This document shows, one piece after another, positions 45,054-56,759 of a DNA stretch of 64,000 bases (the stretch's first letter is position 1; every line of letters begins with the position of its first letter). A program made the position numbers and the translations under genes. The stretch is from the NCBI GenBank assembly GCA_911728435.2, contig OU452207.1, positions 1,426,001-1,490,000 on the forward strand. The letters are read 5' to 3'. The notes beneath the pieces were generated by a model. That model searched no databases. It saw only the letters and a list, made by a program, of their open reading frames with translations, and was not told the DNA's origin. The DNA is from Apoderus coryli. Its lineage: Eukaryota; Arthropoda; Insecta; Coleoptera; Attelabidae.

Positions 45054-46111
45054 TATATATGATTGGCCTTCTTTCTCGAACACTTCCAGTGAGTAGTCAA
45101 TTTTTCTGCAACATTCTGGCGCACGTGTGTTCATTCTAGCACTGTCCCGGACGAGGTACAGCCTAGAAAATTAGCTAGTAGCTGCTCTGATTTCAAGGAT
45201 AACACATCTGTATCATGCCTTAAGTGTTAGTAGGTAGGTGATCATCCTCTCTTTCTCCTATTTTTTGACACATTTTTTTATTTTGTCACTGGAAATTTTA
45301 AAATTAAATGAATGTGTTGGTACTAGCTGAGACCACCCTGTTTAACGTAAAATTAATGGTTTTTACCCCCAAAACTGTGTTTACAATAAGTGTTTCAATT
45401 TCAGTGTTTATCAGTATTGATGAGAATTTATTTATGCAAATGGTCGAACATTACTCCTATTTTTGTTTTAGTCTGCATCAATTTTCATGTATATTATACA
45501 GACCGATTAAATTTTGTTGCTGTTCAGGGAATACTAGCGAACCCAGGTAATTTTTTGTGGATGGAAAAATGTGTAAAACGTGCGCTGCATAAAATTTATA
45601 CCTACAATTGTGAAAAATTTGAATTTGATTTAAGGGCTTGTGAAGCGGCAAATCGACTGGTATTTGTATTGATTTTAATTTTATTTTATAGGATTAGGAC
45701 GCGACGGTTTAATTTATGCTAGTATTATCAACTGACAAATCATTAAGTTATTGTTATATTTTATTGTACCAGTTAAAAATTACTACCCCCATGGTGTTGT
45801 ATAGTGTTTTTTGTTTTGCAATATTTAGTTCTTGCCTTTCATATTTTTAGTTTAAAATAGCCAAAGCATTATGCCATATTAGAATTCGACGTTATTTGTA
45901 GTCATGTTAAAGTATATCATAGAATTGAATATCGAAGTGACACGTTTGAAGAAAAAAGAGTTAATTAAATTAAAATGAACATAAATTTTGATGCCAAATA
46001 TTGGCGTGTTTTTGTTTCTTAAAAAAAAATACACGTACGCCTCTGATGAAATTTAAAAAAGTTGTTTCAACATTTTGAATGTTGCTCCTTAAATCACAAA
46101 TTTTCCCTCAG
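45054..46111. other. Non-coding DNA, no gene seen
   Basis: GAGACCACCCTGTTTAACG near 45331 is a terminus-like string. Plus-strand frames at 45308-45722 have no recognisable product and are not called. Confidence 0.4.
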
Positions 46112-46130
46112 GAGCCCCACGTTGGGCGCC
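46112..46130. other. Match to the 3' end of lysine tRNA (possible primer-binding site)
   Basis: The plus strand reads GAGCCCCACGTTGGGCGCC, identical to the T-arm and acceptor 3' strand of eukaryotic tRNA-Lys(CTT). The 5' two thirds of a tRNA are absent. On the minus strand the same bases would be a primer-binding site of the type used by some LTR retrotransposons, beginning GGCGCCCAACG. No LTR or coding region was recognised alongside. Confidence 0.5.
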
Positions 46131-46333
46131 GTAAAATAATAGAAAGATAGAAAGTTATACGAGGATTGCCTTTTATATTTCGGTTTTTAGCAACCCTCGT
46201 GTTGCAATCTGGCAACTGACAGCTCTATCGTAAAGTTGGACATTTTTGAGGTTATACGTACTCTGAACGTTTTGACGTATGAGCGCTATTTGTGTTGTTT
46301 ACAGTAACTTAAAAGATTCATCTCGGCTCAAAA

Positions 46334-46535
46334 ATGGAATTAAATCGTGAACATTTTCGTGCGATTATTTTTTACAACTTTCCACGTGGATTAACTCAGC
46401 AACAGTGCATGGATGAAGTTAATTCAATTTTTGGCGATGAAGCTCCATCAAGGACCAGGGTTTATCGATGGTATGGTGAATTCAATCGTGGTCGTAGTTC
46501 ACTCCAAGGCGAATTTCGTGAAAGTCTTCCAAAAT
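46334..46535 (+). pseudogene. Mariner transposase N-terminus
   Basis: MELNREHFRAIIFYNFPRGL, TQQQCMDEVNSIFGDEAPSR and VYRWYGEFNRGRSSLQ form the first helix-turn-helix of a mariner transposase; the family consensus is similar in length and in the WFxxFxxG style motif. The frame passes into unrelated sequence after about 67 residues. It differs from the DD41D transposases and may relate to the fragment at 3114. Confidence 0.8.
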
Positions 46536-46564
46536 CAGTTGTTCTTCCGAAAACCAGTGATGGA

Positions 46565-48104
46565 TTTTTTGTCTATTGACATTCCTGGCAATTTTGAGTT
46601 TAATGAAATATCTTTTATTGAGATGAGAGATATAATAAACTCTTTTAAAAATAAAAGCTCGGAAGACATTTTTGATTTGAATATCGTAATCATTAAATAT
46701 ATTAAGGATATAATAATTATACCATTGACAATATTGATTAATTTGGAGATCTCATCCGTATGTTTCCGAGTTGTCTGAAATTTAGCAAAAATATACCGTT
46801 ATTCAAAAAAGGATCTCCAGATGAATTGAACAAATATCGCCCTATTCCTATAGTGCCTGTTCTAGGCAAAATTTTTGAAAAGATACTCTTTAAACAATTA
46901 GCCAACTATTTTGAAAGAAATAATTTATTTTCTCCGAAACAATTTGGATTTAGACCGAAACAAAACACCGTTTCAGCTATAGAAAACTTTATAAATAGCG
47001 TTATAACCGTTTTTGAGAGTAGAAGGCTTGTGGGGGCTTCTTTTCTTGATTTAACAAAGGCGTTTGATTGCGTCTCACACGATATCTTGTTGGGTAAACT
47101 GAAGCGATACGGTATGAGTGCGAATTCGATTCGTTTGCTGAGTTCCTATCTCACTGGTAGGAATGTTGTAACGATGTTTGAGTCAAAGTCTTCTCAGCCC
47201 TTGTTGAGCTCTTGTGGAGTCCCACAGGGCTCGGTGCTCGGACCTCTATTGTTTTTGATTTTCATTAATGATTTACCGCTACATCTGCCATGCTCTGACC
47301 GGACATTGTTTGCAGACGATTCAACTATTGTCGATGTTGAACTGTCGCGTGATGTTCTGGCCTCAAGTATGATTAATTCACAGTCGAGGGCTGCCGACTG
47401 GTTTGCAGCTAACAAACTCTGTATGAATGCCTATAAAACAGCTACTAATATTTACATTACGTGAGACGGATGTTGCTGTTTCTGATGGTCTGGTAAAGTT
47501 TTTGGGTGTCACTTTGGACCAAAAGCTAACCTGGGCGGGTCATGTCGAGGTTACCATTGCCAAGTTGTCTAAGGTTGTGTTCATGTTGCGAAGCTTGAAG
47601 GGTGGAGTCTCTTTTAATGTTTTGAAATCAGCATATTATGGCCTTTTTTACAGTGTGGCTTCATATGCTTTGTCAATTTGGGGACACTCTTGTCATGCTA
47701 GTAGGGTATTCGCAATCCAAAGACGAGTGGTTCGAATAATGACAGATCTAAAGTTTAGAGAGGATGTCAGACCTAAATTTAAAGAATGTAAAATAATTAC
47801 ACTCCCGTGTCTCTATATCTACAATTCAATTATGTATGTGAAAAATAATTACAATCTGTACATAAGGCATGATGAAGTTCACAACCACAATACCAGAAAC
47901 AAAAATGACATGCTTCCTGAATATATGAGGTTGGGTAGAAGCAGAAATTCTGTGAATTATTATGGTCCCATATGCTATAATCATTTGCCAGATAGTTTGA
48001 AAGCACTGAGCCTTGCAATGTTCAAAAATAGATTAAAAAACTACTTAATTGACCAGGCTTTTTACTCCATTGATGAATTCCTCAGCACTGACTTTCTGTT
48101 TTGA
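46565..48104 (+). pseudogene. Non-LTR reverse transcriptase, family J2 copy 3
   Basis: Frames in order: MRDIINSFKNKSSEDIFDLN (46622 on), FPSCLKFSKNIPLFKKGSPD, QFGFRPKQNTVSAIENF, motif [21 protein letters not shown], motif [21 protein letters not shown], motif C LFADDSTIVDVE, then the thumb LVKFLGVTLDQKLTWAGHV. The C-terminal NYYGPICYNHLPDSLKA leads to the stop near 48104. Only two clear frameshifts (about 46755 and 47440) occur, so this is the best preserved J2 copy. It has no endonuclease. A short 3' region with AATAAAG follows. Confidence 0.9.
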
Positions 48105-48262
48105 TTAAGTTATATACATTTCCATGTTTTTATGTTGTGTTATGTATCTTCTTGGGGAATATTTTGAAAAACAATAAAGTGATTTTCAATGATTAATATT
48201 TGTTTTTGTACTCTAATCCCGAAATATAAAAGGCACCATCGAAGAAGCGCATACGCAACATC

Positions 48263-48545
48263 CACAGTAAGATACTGTTTGGGCGGCTATTGTTTGAAAT
48301 GCAATGATAGGACAAGATTACTTAGAACTACTGCAAAATTAAATGAACCCTGCTTTTCCCAGCCCTAGCCAGGTGCTATTGATCCTCAGATCTGGTTCCA
48401 GTAAGATTGGCACCAGCACATTTTCCTCGAGTAATAAGAAATTATTTAAATACGGTTTTTCCCAATCGCTGGATAGGTCGAAAGGGTCAAATTGAGTGGC
48501 CAGCGAGATCGCCCAATTTAAATCCCCTTAGGGCAATCTAAAAAA
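48263..48545 (+). pseudogene. Mariner transposase fragment, second half
   Basis: With frame corrections the plus strand reads WAAIVNAMIGQDYLELLQN-like residues near 48275-48340. From 48395 it reads APAHFPRVIRNYLNTVFPNR and WIGRKGQIEWPARSPNLNPL. The second catalytic D survives as the codon GAT before a one-base loss in DGAPAHF; SPD has become SPN. It belongs to the family of the 26493 pseudogene. Confidence 0.78.
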
Positions 48546-50017
48546 CAGTGTGAATTAAGGCACCGCATTCAAAACGAGATGCAACCCTGTACATATAAAA
48601 CAGAGTACCTTTACTGTTACGAATAATGATAAACAAAAACACCCTAAAATTGAAATGCATTTCTTGCTGACCATAACAGTGGGCTAAACGTAACGAGTAA
48701 TGTATAAGCTTGATCCACCTATATCCTATCCGTATGGAGCCACAAACGCATGCAACAAAATTTAATTTCCCTGGAGAGATAAACAGGCGTTAAATCCGGC
48801 CAATTAACTTTTCCGGAGGCGTATACCAGAAAATTATATGCATTTTGTCCAGAAGCTGCTAATTTACATTATATGGACGCTCGTAAAAATTATGGCAGAG
48901 AAGTGAAATAATTATTATTACCTCGACAGTCAGCAGGGACGTAAATAACTGACCAGATGAGGTTATGTGGACGGTAGGAGATTAATGCGACCAAATTAAT
49001 ATAACCAAATGCACAGGGTGTAACAATGTGGTGTTTTTTCTTAAAAACACCAAGATTCGACCTCTAAAGTTGGTTATTTATTGGGCCATGACACTTTGAT
49101 TACACTGAGTAACACTTAATTTGAACCAAATTTTCTTGGAAACGGTAATATACAATTAAATGAAACGTTTTTCCCTCGGAACCTTACCCTTAATACATTT
49201 ATCTGGTGAGGATTTGGCCAATTTCATCATTTAAACCCCGCTTCATTGTTTACGTTTGTGTTATTATGAGGCCTATCAGTTTGAGTAGGTACCTTCTGTC
49301 GGTCTGTCATAACAAACGTCTTCCAAAATCAATCGTACCAACTTCTATTGGTTTTCCAAATATACCGGACTGTACTGTGGAATGCATGTTTTCCATAAAG
49401 ATGGTAACACCTCATGCCCGGCCTGTCGTAGGTTTTCAAGAGCCATTTTGTTGCGGGATTTGGTCAGGTAAAGAGCGTTATTGGTGAAGTGCTGCAAATA
49501 TATAGTGGAGGCACTCTTATAGTAGTCTTGTGGGTGCTCCACTCAATTTTTGGATTTAGTTTGTAGACAATAACGCCTCTTTACAACAAAAACAGTACCC
49601 GGTACTTCTCTGAAAGGCCACCCAACATCCAAGGTAGTTTCATTTTGTATTTGTCGTGCTTGGTAATATTTGTAGCATGGTTTTGCTTCCGCCTTGAATT
49701 CCGCTTTTTAGGCCTGTTTGTTTATGCTTTATTGCATGTTTAACTGCGGATTACACCAAACCATCAGTGGTGTAACGTCCCTTGGCGGAGGGCTTCTTAA
49801 GCCAACGTAGTTCTACGTGTGGTTGGTGCTGGCCATGTGGTATGGTGTATGGCAATTCCCATAACTACCTAGAATTGCAGATTTAGGGATTACCAACAGG
49901 ACCCTGGCGATAGGATTTGGATTGAGCCCACGACTATCCGGGCTCCCAGGTCAATTTTAATAGTTAAATTTTAATTATATAAATATATATTGTCCCGTAT
50001 ACAAATATATATTTTTT
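48546..50017. other. Non-coding DNA, largely unassigned
   Basis: The stretch 48650-49010 is of high complexity and unlike other parts of the window, a candidate for unique intronic DNA. Open frames at 49206-49542 on both strands have no recognisable product. The segment 49740-49960 is GC-richer and may be a repeat upstream of the RTE fragment. Confidence 0.4.
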
Positions 50018-50579
50018 ATTTGTCTACCTGGGCTCCTTAATATCTAATGATGGTGGCTTTAGTGAAGAAATAAAACGCAGAAGTGCAGTGGCAAAGGAAG
50101 CAATGGTAAAACTTTCAAACATCTGGAAAAGCCACGACATCTCAATTAACACCAAAATGAGGTTGATCAGAAGCCTGATCTTCTCCATTTTTCTCTACGG
50201 GTCAGAATGCTGGACACTGAAACAGTCGGATAAGAATAAAATAGACGCTTTCGAAATGTTCTGTTGGCGTAGAATGCTGAGAGTGTCGTGGACCGAAAAG
50301 AGGACCAATCAATCCATTCTGGATCAACTAAAAATAAGGAAGAGACTACGCACAATAGTAGTAGAAAAAATTGCCAAATTTTTTGGCCATGTAGTGAGGA
50401 GGAAAGGATTAGAAAGACTCACTTTGGAGGGTTGGGTAAATGGCAAAAGATCCCGAGGAAGGTCCCCAACAAGATATACAGACCTCATAACGAATATTAC
50501 AGAGGAAAACTTAACACAAACATTCAAATTGGCCGAAGATCGACAACAATGGAAAGCCATTACAAAAGATAGCCCATGA
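50018..50579 (+). pseudogene. RTE-type reverse transcriptase C-terminus
   Basis: From about 50018 the frame reads VYLGSLISNDGGFSEEIKRR, then AMVKLSNIWKSHDISINTKM, LIRSLIFSIFLYGSECWTLK, DAFEMFCWRRMLRVSWTEKR, FFGHVVRRKGLERLTLEGWV and GKRSRGRSPTRYTDLI, ending at 50579. These are the thumb and C-terminal motifs of RTE/BovB-like retrotransposons, which insert via an AP-type endonuclease. The open frame is uninterrupted over about 185 codons, but everything before the YLGS motif is missing. Copies of this kind are usually 5'-truncated insertions. Confidence 0.88.
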
Positions 50580-52119
50580 TCACGATGCTCGCAGCCGAGC
50601 TCCCGACCAGGAAGGAGAAGTATTCTTTATTTTTATAGAATTGGAGAGGGCAGTTGGTGGTCATTGTTTTTCTTTTTGTTAATTTTCATTTATCTACAGA
50701 TTTTTGTTAAACATTTTATTATAGGTTAGGTTAATCACCTGTTAAACGCTTCTTCTTTTTTTGGTATAAATCATACCTACTCGACTGAGAGCCAAGGCTC
50801 CTATAGTATATTGTTGCTATTTTGTGGCCACATATTGGCTTGTTAGTTATTAGTATTTTGAGATTAAGTATTTAGATTACTTCTTTGTGAATAGCTTTAT
50901 TTGTTTGTTTCGTTACATATATTTACATAGTTATTTACACCTCTCTTTACATATTCATTTACAAATTTATTTACGAACTTAATTACATTATATTATTATA
51001 TTTACAATTGTTATTTCGGAAACAGTGGAGTGTCAATTATCCTTCCCGTAAGATACCCCAGGCAATTTTCCCATTTTTATTATTATATGATCTCGGCTGT
51101 TGGGCTTCTCGTTGGGCTCTAAAAATGGGTGGCGACTGTTAAATAGAAATAGCTCCTCGACCTGCGACCTCTCTCGGCGAGCTAGCGGGGCAGCCCCTTT
51201 GAACCAGCAGTTGGCCTTGGGGAGACGTTATTGTGCAGTCCGCTGGTTAAGCTACCATTCTTATTTTATAGTGGCTCCTTAGTCCGTGGCGACCAAAAAG
51301 GGAGGCCACAAACTCTCAAGAGAAATGTTATGCAAGGCCTCAGGAAGAAAAGTAAGGAGATTAGATAAGCGTTTACAACTAGGAGGTGGTCACATTGAAA
51401 ATTTGTTGTAGTGATTGATTTCCTATAATTAATTAGTAGTAACCTACCTATTAAATATTATCATCTGTTTTTTTAAAAAAACTAAGTATGGTTTACTAGA
51501 AAAAATAGTTTTTTATTATATTATATTGACTAGAAAAAAATAATCCATCCTATTTTTCACTCGAATTCATTCTGCCAATTTGGTGTACCTTTAGAAATGA
51601 ATTCTATTGTTTTTAAATTAGCGTCATGAAATGCAATTTGCTGCTGTATTTTAATTAGAAAGAACTGCATGTAGGGCATAGCGTTAAATGAGTCATTTGA
51701 GATTCTGTTAGAGAACAATTTTTTCAAATTCCCCGTTAATTATCGCATTCAAAGCGTGAAGAAAAAAAGTAAATTATATTTTCTATTTCTTTTTTTAGAC
51801 ATACTTATAGTGGTTTTTCATATTCATATAAGAACAGAGTCGGTTACAATCCCCCAACTTTTTTACTTTAAAAATAACTATAAAGTTAAATAGTTTTTAA
51901 GCAGGATATATATTATATCAGTCCACAAACAGGGTGGAACCATAACAAGAAAACAATGGTAACCGCTGTCAAATTTGTTGAAGTTTCTTAACATCATTTA
52001 CGGACTCGCTGATGTGCTGAACCTCACCCGTAAATGATATACTTAGAAACCATTTTGTAACATAATATCAATTTGTCGCGAATAGAGGAACCTGAGGCCA
52101 TCTCCCTCCTCAAAAAATA
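50580..52119. other. Non-coding DNA, includes a GC-richer block
   Basis: 51110-51320 is markedly GC-richer, with CTCTCGGCGAGCTAGCGGGG and CTCCTTAGTCCGTGGCGACC; it looks like a structured or repetitive element but has no recognised coding. The remainder is AT-rich and unassigned. Confidence 0.4.
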
Positions 52120-52189
52120 TACAGGGGAGTCTATTTAAAACAAACACAACTTTGATATCTACTTTTAGGTTATTTGGGAGACCCTGCAT
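52120..52189. repeat. Short CAGGG-bounded repeat
   Basis: ATACAGGGGAGTCTATTTAA with ACTTTTAGGTTATTTGGG and GACCCTGCATA is a diverged copy of the 66-bp repeat at 59155-59222. Confidence 0.65.
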
Positions 52190-53545
52190 AATAATAATAA
52201 TATTTTATTAGTCGCAAAATATACAATGTCATGTACATAGACTCGTCCTTAAAATATGTCACCTGCTAAAATAAGCCAATACAAAGAGCTTACAAATTTG
52301 ACACATAGCTATTCCTATATAATGATTACAATAGTCAAAAGTCAAGTCATTAATCATACTAATAATTAAAAACAAATAATAAACACAATACCAAAGCAGT
52401 ACCAAAAACAATACTACAATAATGCTAAAAACAATTTACTCTACATCATAATGAGGCAAATTCTTGTAGACTGTAGAAGGCGTTAGCAATCAAAAATTTC
52501 TTCAATTTACCTTTAAAAATGCCTTCTGACTGGCAGCCCCTAATATCCAAAGAAGAAGGTTAAAATAACAATATCCCGAGTAGATGGGTGACTTCTTACA
52601 GAATTCGTGTTTGGGGCGAGGCAGATACAACTGATCCCTTCCTCGAGTCGAGTAGCCATGGTTATCACCGCAAGTGGGTGCCCGATCTTTACTTTTAAAA
52701 ACAGAAAAGAGCAACCTGAAAAGATAGATACACGGGACCGTGAGAATGTTGTTCGCTTTGAAAGTCTCTCGACAAGTCCCTCTCTATGGAATATTGAATA
52801 TAATCCTAATGGCTCTTTTCTGAAGTATTAACACTCTGTTTACCTCCGTGCATCTTCCCCACAGTGTAATATTGTAGGAAATGGCTGAATATATAAGTGC
52901 ATAATAGATGGATATTAGCGATTTCCTGTCCATGTAGCTCTTTAGAGAGTTAAGGACAAACAGATTTCGGCTAATCCTACTGCAGAGGTTGTCCACATGG
53001 CTCTTCCAATTCAAATCAGGATCCACAGTCACTCCCAACAATTCAGCTGACCCTGACCATGATAAGGTGGTGTTGTTAAAATTAAGGTTAAAGTTTACAG
53101 GTGTTTTATATAGGGTGAAACGTAGGGCAACAGTCTTTTTATAGTTGACAATTAATTTGTTTCTATGACACCAAGACTGAAATTCTAAAAAAGTGGCATT
53201 GATTTTGTGTAATAAAATGTTCGGATCTCTGTCACTCAGTAATATGGTTGTGTCATCAGCATACATGTACAATGTCCCCTGCGTAATGTTAGATGGAAGA
53301 TCGTTCACGTATAGTAAAAAAAGAAGTGGTCCAAGTATGCTACCTTGAGGCGTGCCTAACTCAAGCTCTCGAAATTCAGAGAGAACAGTGTCAATCCTTA
53401 CCGCCATATTTCTGTGTGTCAGGTAGGATTTAATCCATGTGTTTATCGGCCCACGTAAACCAATATTCTCAATTTTGGCACACAAAAACTCCATGTCAAC
53501 CACATCAAAAGCACTTGAGAGATCAAATAATATAAATGAAATATG
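52190..53545 (-). pseudogene. Non-LTR reverse transcriptase, family J3
   Basis: Minus strand from 53545: LFDLSSAFDVVDMEFLCAKI (motif A), motif B LGTPQGSILGPLLFLLYVND, motif C MYADDTTILLSD, FQSWCHRNKLIVNYKKTVAL, LLGVTVDPDLNWKSHVDNLC, LIYSAISYNITLWGRC, then after a frameshift near 52785 a C-terminal part ending FYSLQEFASL. It ends with (ATT)n at 52190-52203. It is 5'-truncated just upstream of motif A. The flanking bases match the uninterrupted sequence at 59205-59240, which defines the insertion point. Confidence 0.9.
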
Positions 53546-53640
53546 AAACCAATTTTAAAAAGTATCCGTAGTAGACAGATGCCCACACGTCCAACAAATG
53601 AAACTTTTTAAAGTCTGGTAGTTTGTCCACAATATTCCAC
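53546..53640. repeat. Paralogous segment interrupted by J3
   Basis: ATGAAACCAATTTTAAAAAG and CCCACACGTCCAACAAATGA match 59225-59313. Together with 52120-52189 on the other side of J3 it forms the interrupted version of the locus at 59155-59313. Confidence 0.78.
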
Positions 53641-54600
53641 ACCATACAGCGTGAATAACCTTGTATAGAGGATGAATATAATGCTTTTATGGATTTTATC
53701 AGATTCGGGCAATTGATATTTATAGACTATATTCTGTGGGGATAATACTATCCGACTATTATGTGCTACCAGCTATTTTCTATAGCCTAGTAAGTATAAG
53801 AGGGCACACAAACGTGTTTGATACTCCCCCGGGGTGCCGTAAAATAATTCATTCTCCACTATTCCAACTACAGTTTATCCGATGCTACTTGTTCTTTCAA
53901 AAGAATGCTTAGACGTTATTTATCTCCTTTTAAATTCAATTTCAACCAAATTTAATCTGATTTATTTGCGGCTTTTGTGTTGTACAAGGTTTCCCCAAAA
54001 AAAAAGGTATAAAATACTTTGATCTCAATCAATGCATATACAAATTTATACACATAAAAGTCCGGTAAAAATTTTATTATATAGAGTGCTACTCATTTTA
54101 AAGATTCACTATATGCTTTATGGGCTTTTTACATTAAATTTCATCAAAATATTCTAGGTCTTGAAAAAATTGCACTGTAATAGTATATTATATAACATGT
54201 CCTAGTAGTAGTTGGTGGACACATTGTGCTATTACTTTCTACGCTTTGTAAAATTCTGCTCGCGGTAGTTGCTTTATTTAACATAGAGTCGTCTAAATAA
54301 CTTTCTGCTACTGCAGAAGACTTTCAACCACCATGTCTTTTAAGAGACATCAAATCACCACCAGCATCTACAAGCATTGTGGCCGAAGATCTTCTGAAGC
54401 AGTGTCCAGTATACGTTTCAGGTTGAGGCAATTTCAGATACGCCGCGATATCTTTTGGGATGCATCCTGTTGATTTATTTTTTTTGCTCTGAATGTTATT
54501 ATGAGTGTTTTTATTTTGAACATTATTGTTTAGATATTAACATGTCTATGTACAGATATGTACAATTTATGACTGAAATAAAGAATTTGAATTTTAATTA
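53641..54600. other. Non-coding DNA with a retroelement 3' end
   Basis: The last 130 bp include TCTATGTACAGATATGTAC and AATAAAG, matching the 3' region of the J2-like copy at 56760-57112. No coding frame is recognised in 54230-54480. GTGCCGTAAAATAATTCATT near 53835 resembles the sequence after the tRNA-Lys match at 46131. Confidence 0.45.
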
Positions 54601-54812
54601 ACCTAACTTTTTTTCCTTGTAATTTTTATTCATTTTGTGTCAAACATGTGATGAAATAAAGTTTTCTACATAAAAAAGGCATACTTCCTTTTTCTGGAAA
54701 AACTTAACGGTTATCGAGAAATTCGAGTTTGAAAATTTTAGGACAAAACTGGTCCTTAGTACAAAGCATTAATAAAATTTTGGGAAACTTTTCGTTAGCA
54801 AACTGTTATTTC
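54601..54812. repeat. Single arm of foldback family F1
   Basis: From ACCTAACTTTTTTTCCTTG to TTTTCGTTAGCAAACTG the sequence matches the left arm of the palindrome at 1487-1887. The second arm is missing. Confidence 0.78.
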
Positions 54813-55445
54813 ATTTTGAACACCCCCAACCCTGGCAACGGATATCTATATTGTTTAGAACTTTTTTTTTTGTGTGTAACCAAATACCAACCTTTCCAAT
54901 ATAGCGTATCCTATATCAAGAAGAAACTAAAAAAATCCTTGTTTGATCAGATGAGACGCGCCCTCGCACGATAAAGTTTTTAATTAATTACACAACGGTA
55001 GGTTCCCCTTTGATCTACACCTAAATCAAAACTTTGTACCTACTTCTCTATATATAGACACGTACACTTTGCGCTTGCTGTACGTATTTTCTGTAGGTAT
55101 ATAATGTAAATCTCAATTATATACATACAGACATACAGTGTGTCCAGTGGCGCACGCAGGATTCCACTCTGGGAGGGGCACAAAGGCAGGATGTATAATA
55201 TAAAATACTTTTGAAAATAATGGCCCACGCGGGAAGTAACCATGCTAAAGTCATTTCCAAGATAAACTCAAACAAAACAACGGACAAAGAGTCGTACGTT
55301 GTAGACGGGCATCCCTGTCCTCTAACATCTAGGAAATATTTAAAAATGCACGGGTAAATCTCCTGGTAATGACAAAAGTAGCATCGGTTATGAAAAATCA
55401 CCATAGCAACGCCGACAATACAAACAAATCAAATTGACAGTTTAA
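54813..55445. other. Non-coding DNA with a CAGTGGCG terminus
   Basis: CAGTGGCGCACGCAGGATTC at about 55145 resembles ends of hAT-like or similar DNA transposons. No partner end was identified. No gene. Confidence 0.35.
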
Positions 55446-56471
55446 CCACAGCATTAATAAGTACAGCATTCCGACTCCACTAAACCACAGTTAAAAATAT
55501 TTAAGTACATAATAATATCGCTGTCAATTTCAGAAATATTTGTGGTCTGTCATAGTGATTGAAAACAACCTTCAGTGGTGTTATCAGTTAAATGTTGACA
55601 TAATTGGGTGATTTTTAATAACAATAATAATAAACACAACAATAATAAAGATTTTATTAGTAAAAAACAGACATTTTTACAAAAGTTGAAGCAGTGCTTC
55701 CTAACTTAACCTAAATTTAACTTTTATTTTGTTTGTTGAATTGATATATCTAATTTTTTTTCTGCAATGGTCGATAATTCGAAAAGCTGAAGTCTCCATG
55801 GGTTATTGTTTTTTTTAATATAACAATTTTTTTTTTTATTTTGTTAAGTTATAGTAAACGCTTTATTTAATATTTAATATTTTTTAAGTCAATTAGAGTG
55901 GCTATTTTTAACTTATATAAAACGTGATAGCCCTTATTCACTGTAATCTTCAACGAAAATGAGTAAAAGTAACTATTGGAAAAAGTTGTTATTGTCAAAA
56001 AAGAATTAAGATTGTCAGATTTTTTATTATTTTTCAATTTCTATATTATATTGGTCAGTTAAAATCGTTTCAGTTACTTATTACTCACCTAACAGGATCT
56101 TTGGGGAAGCGAAAAAAATGTTTAGAGCAAGTGTACCGCTTATTGGGACAACATTTTGCAACACACACATGTCCTCCGTGATTATTCATTGTATGAATCC
56201 CAAGACACGTTAATAAAAATAAAATCCTTTTAATTCTCATGAACACTATACCAAAAACACAAAACACAGATTTAGATTTAAACCCAATATTTATTTATCT
56301 CGTACACGCCGCCAATGAACTATATATTGAACACAGGAGTGAACTGTATCTATCTACGTCTATGCGATTATTTTGACGTTGTAACCCATAATGGCGGCAT
56401 GCGCGACGATATGCGCAGGACGGCTTGCAAACGTGAAAGTCAGAATACTGTATTATTTATTATACTGTGGT
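55446..56471 (-). mobile_element. TTAA-flanked element carrying a THAP exon
   Basis: The left end after TTAA (55442-55445) reads CCACAGCATTAATAAGTACA. The right end before TTAA (56472-56475), read inverted, is ACCACAGTATAATAAATAAT; inverted repeats are about 33 bp with some differences. The minus strand holds one THAP-type exon, then AT-rich DNA and an AATAAA (about 55655) near the end. TTAA targets plus a THAP-domain transposase are features of Kolobok-type elements; that assignment is an inference. At 1026 bp it lacks a catalytic domain and looks like an internal-deletion derivative. Confidence 0.6.
56089..56189 (-). CDS. THAP-type zinc-finger first exon
   Basis: From ATG 56189 the minus strand reads MNNHGGHVCVAKCCPNKRYT and CSKHFFRFPKDPV. 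It ends AG before a consensus donor GTGAGT (56088), leaving phase 2. The pair of cysteines followed by HFFRFPKDP is the N-terminal half of a THAP C2CH zinc finger, a sequence-specific DNA-binding domain. The tryptophan and C-x2-H of the second half must lie in a later exon, which was not found. An in-frame upstream methionine (56267) would add a hydrophobic stretch and is less likely. It could belong to a transposon or be a remnant of a host THAP gene. Confidence 0.65.
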
Positions 56472-56475
56472 TTAA

Positions 56476-56759
56476 CTCTTCCAGGTAAACTGGATCACAT
56501 TTTGTACCCCCATATTTTGTGCATTTGCGGGACGGTGGAATATAATTTAAACTAACAAAATAAAAATTTCTAGCGTAAAGTTATGCCGGTTTATTTAACG
56601 TTCCCCCACCAAGCGAAGCCCTTGCGTTTCGGATATTCAGATATTTTATATAATGGCGTCATGTTGATAACAATAATTTTGGCGCCTTTTTATTGCTATC
56701 AATAAATCTTTAAAGTAATCCCTGGATATTATTAAAGGTTAAGCAATTATTTATTTTAC
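56476..56759. other. Unassigned non-coding DNA
   Basis: Contains GGTGGAATATAATTTAAAC and other unremarkable sequence. No frame or repeat partner recognised. Confidence 0.35.

Larger units (their letters stand above)
46161..48240 (+). mobile_element. Mariner shell carrying a nested J2 retroelement
   Basis: GATTGCCTTTTATATTTCGG at about 46165-46184 and, inverted, CCCGAAATATAAAAGGCACC at 48218-48237 are mariner-type inverted repeats. Between them lie a mariner transposase N-terminus (46334-46530) and then a reverse transcriptase (46565-48104). No mariner catalytic domain survives, so most of its coding region was lost on or after the retroelement insertion. Confidence 0.7.

Noticed and set aside
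46112..46130. Lysine tRNA gene
   Set aside because: Only the 3' 19 bases match; no D-arm, anticodon arm or internal A box precedes them.
49206..49542. Overlapping open frames on both strands
   Set aside because: No motif, splice site or repeat relation supports either; treated as chance.
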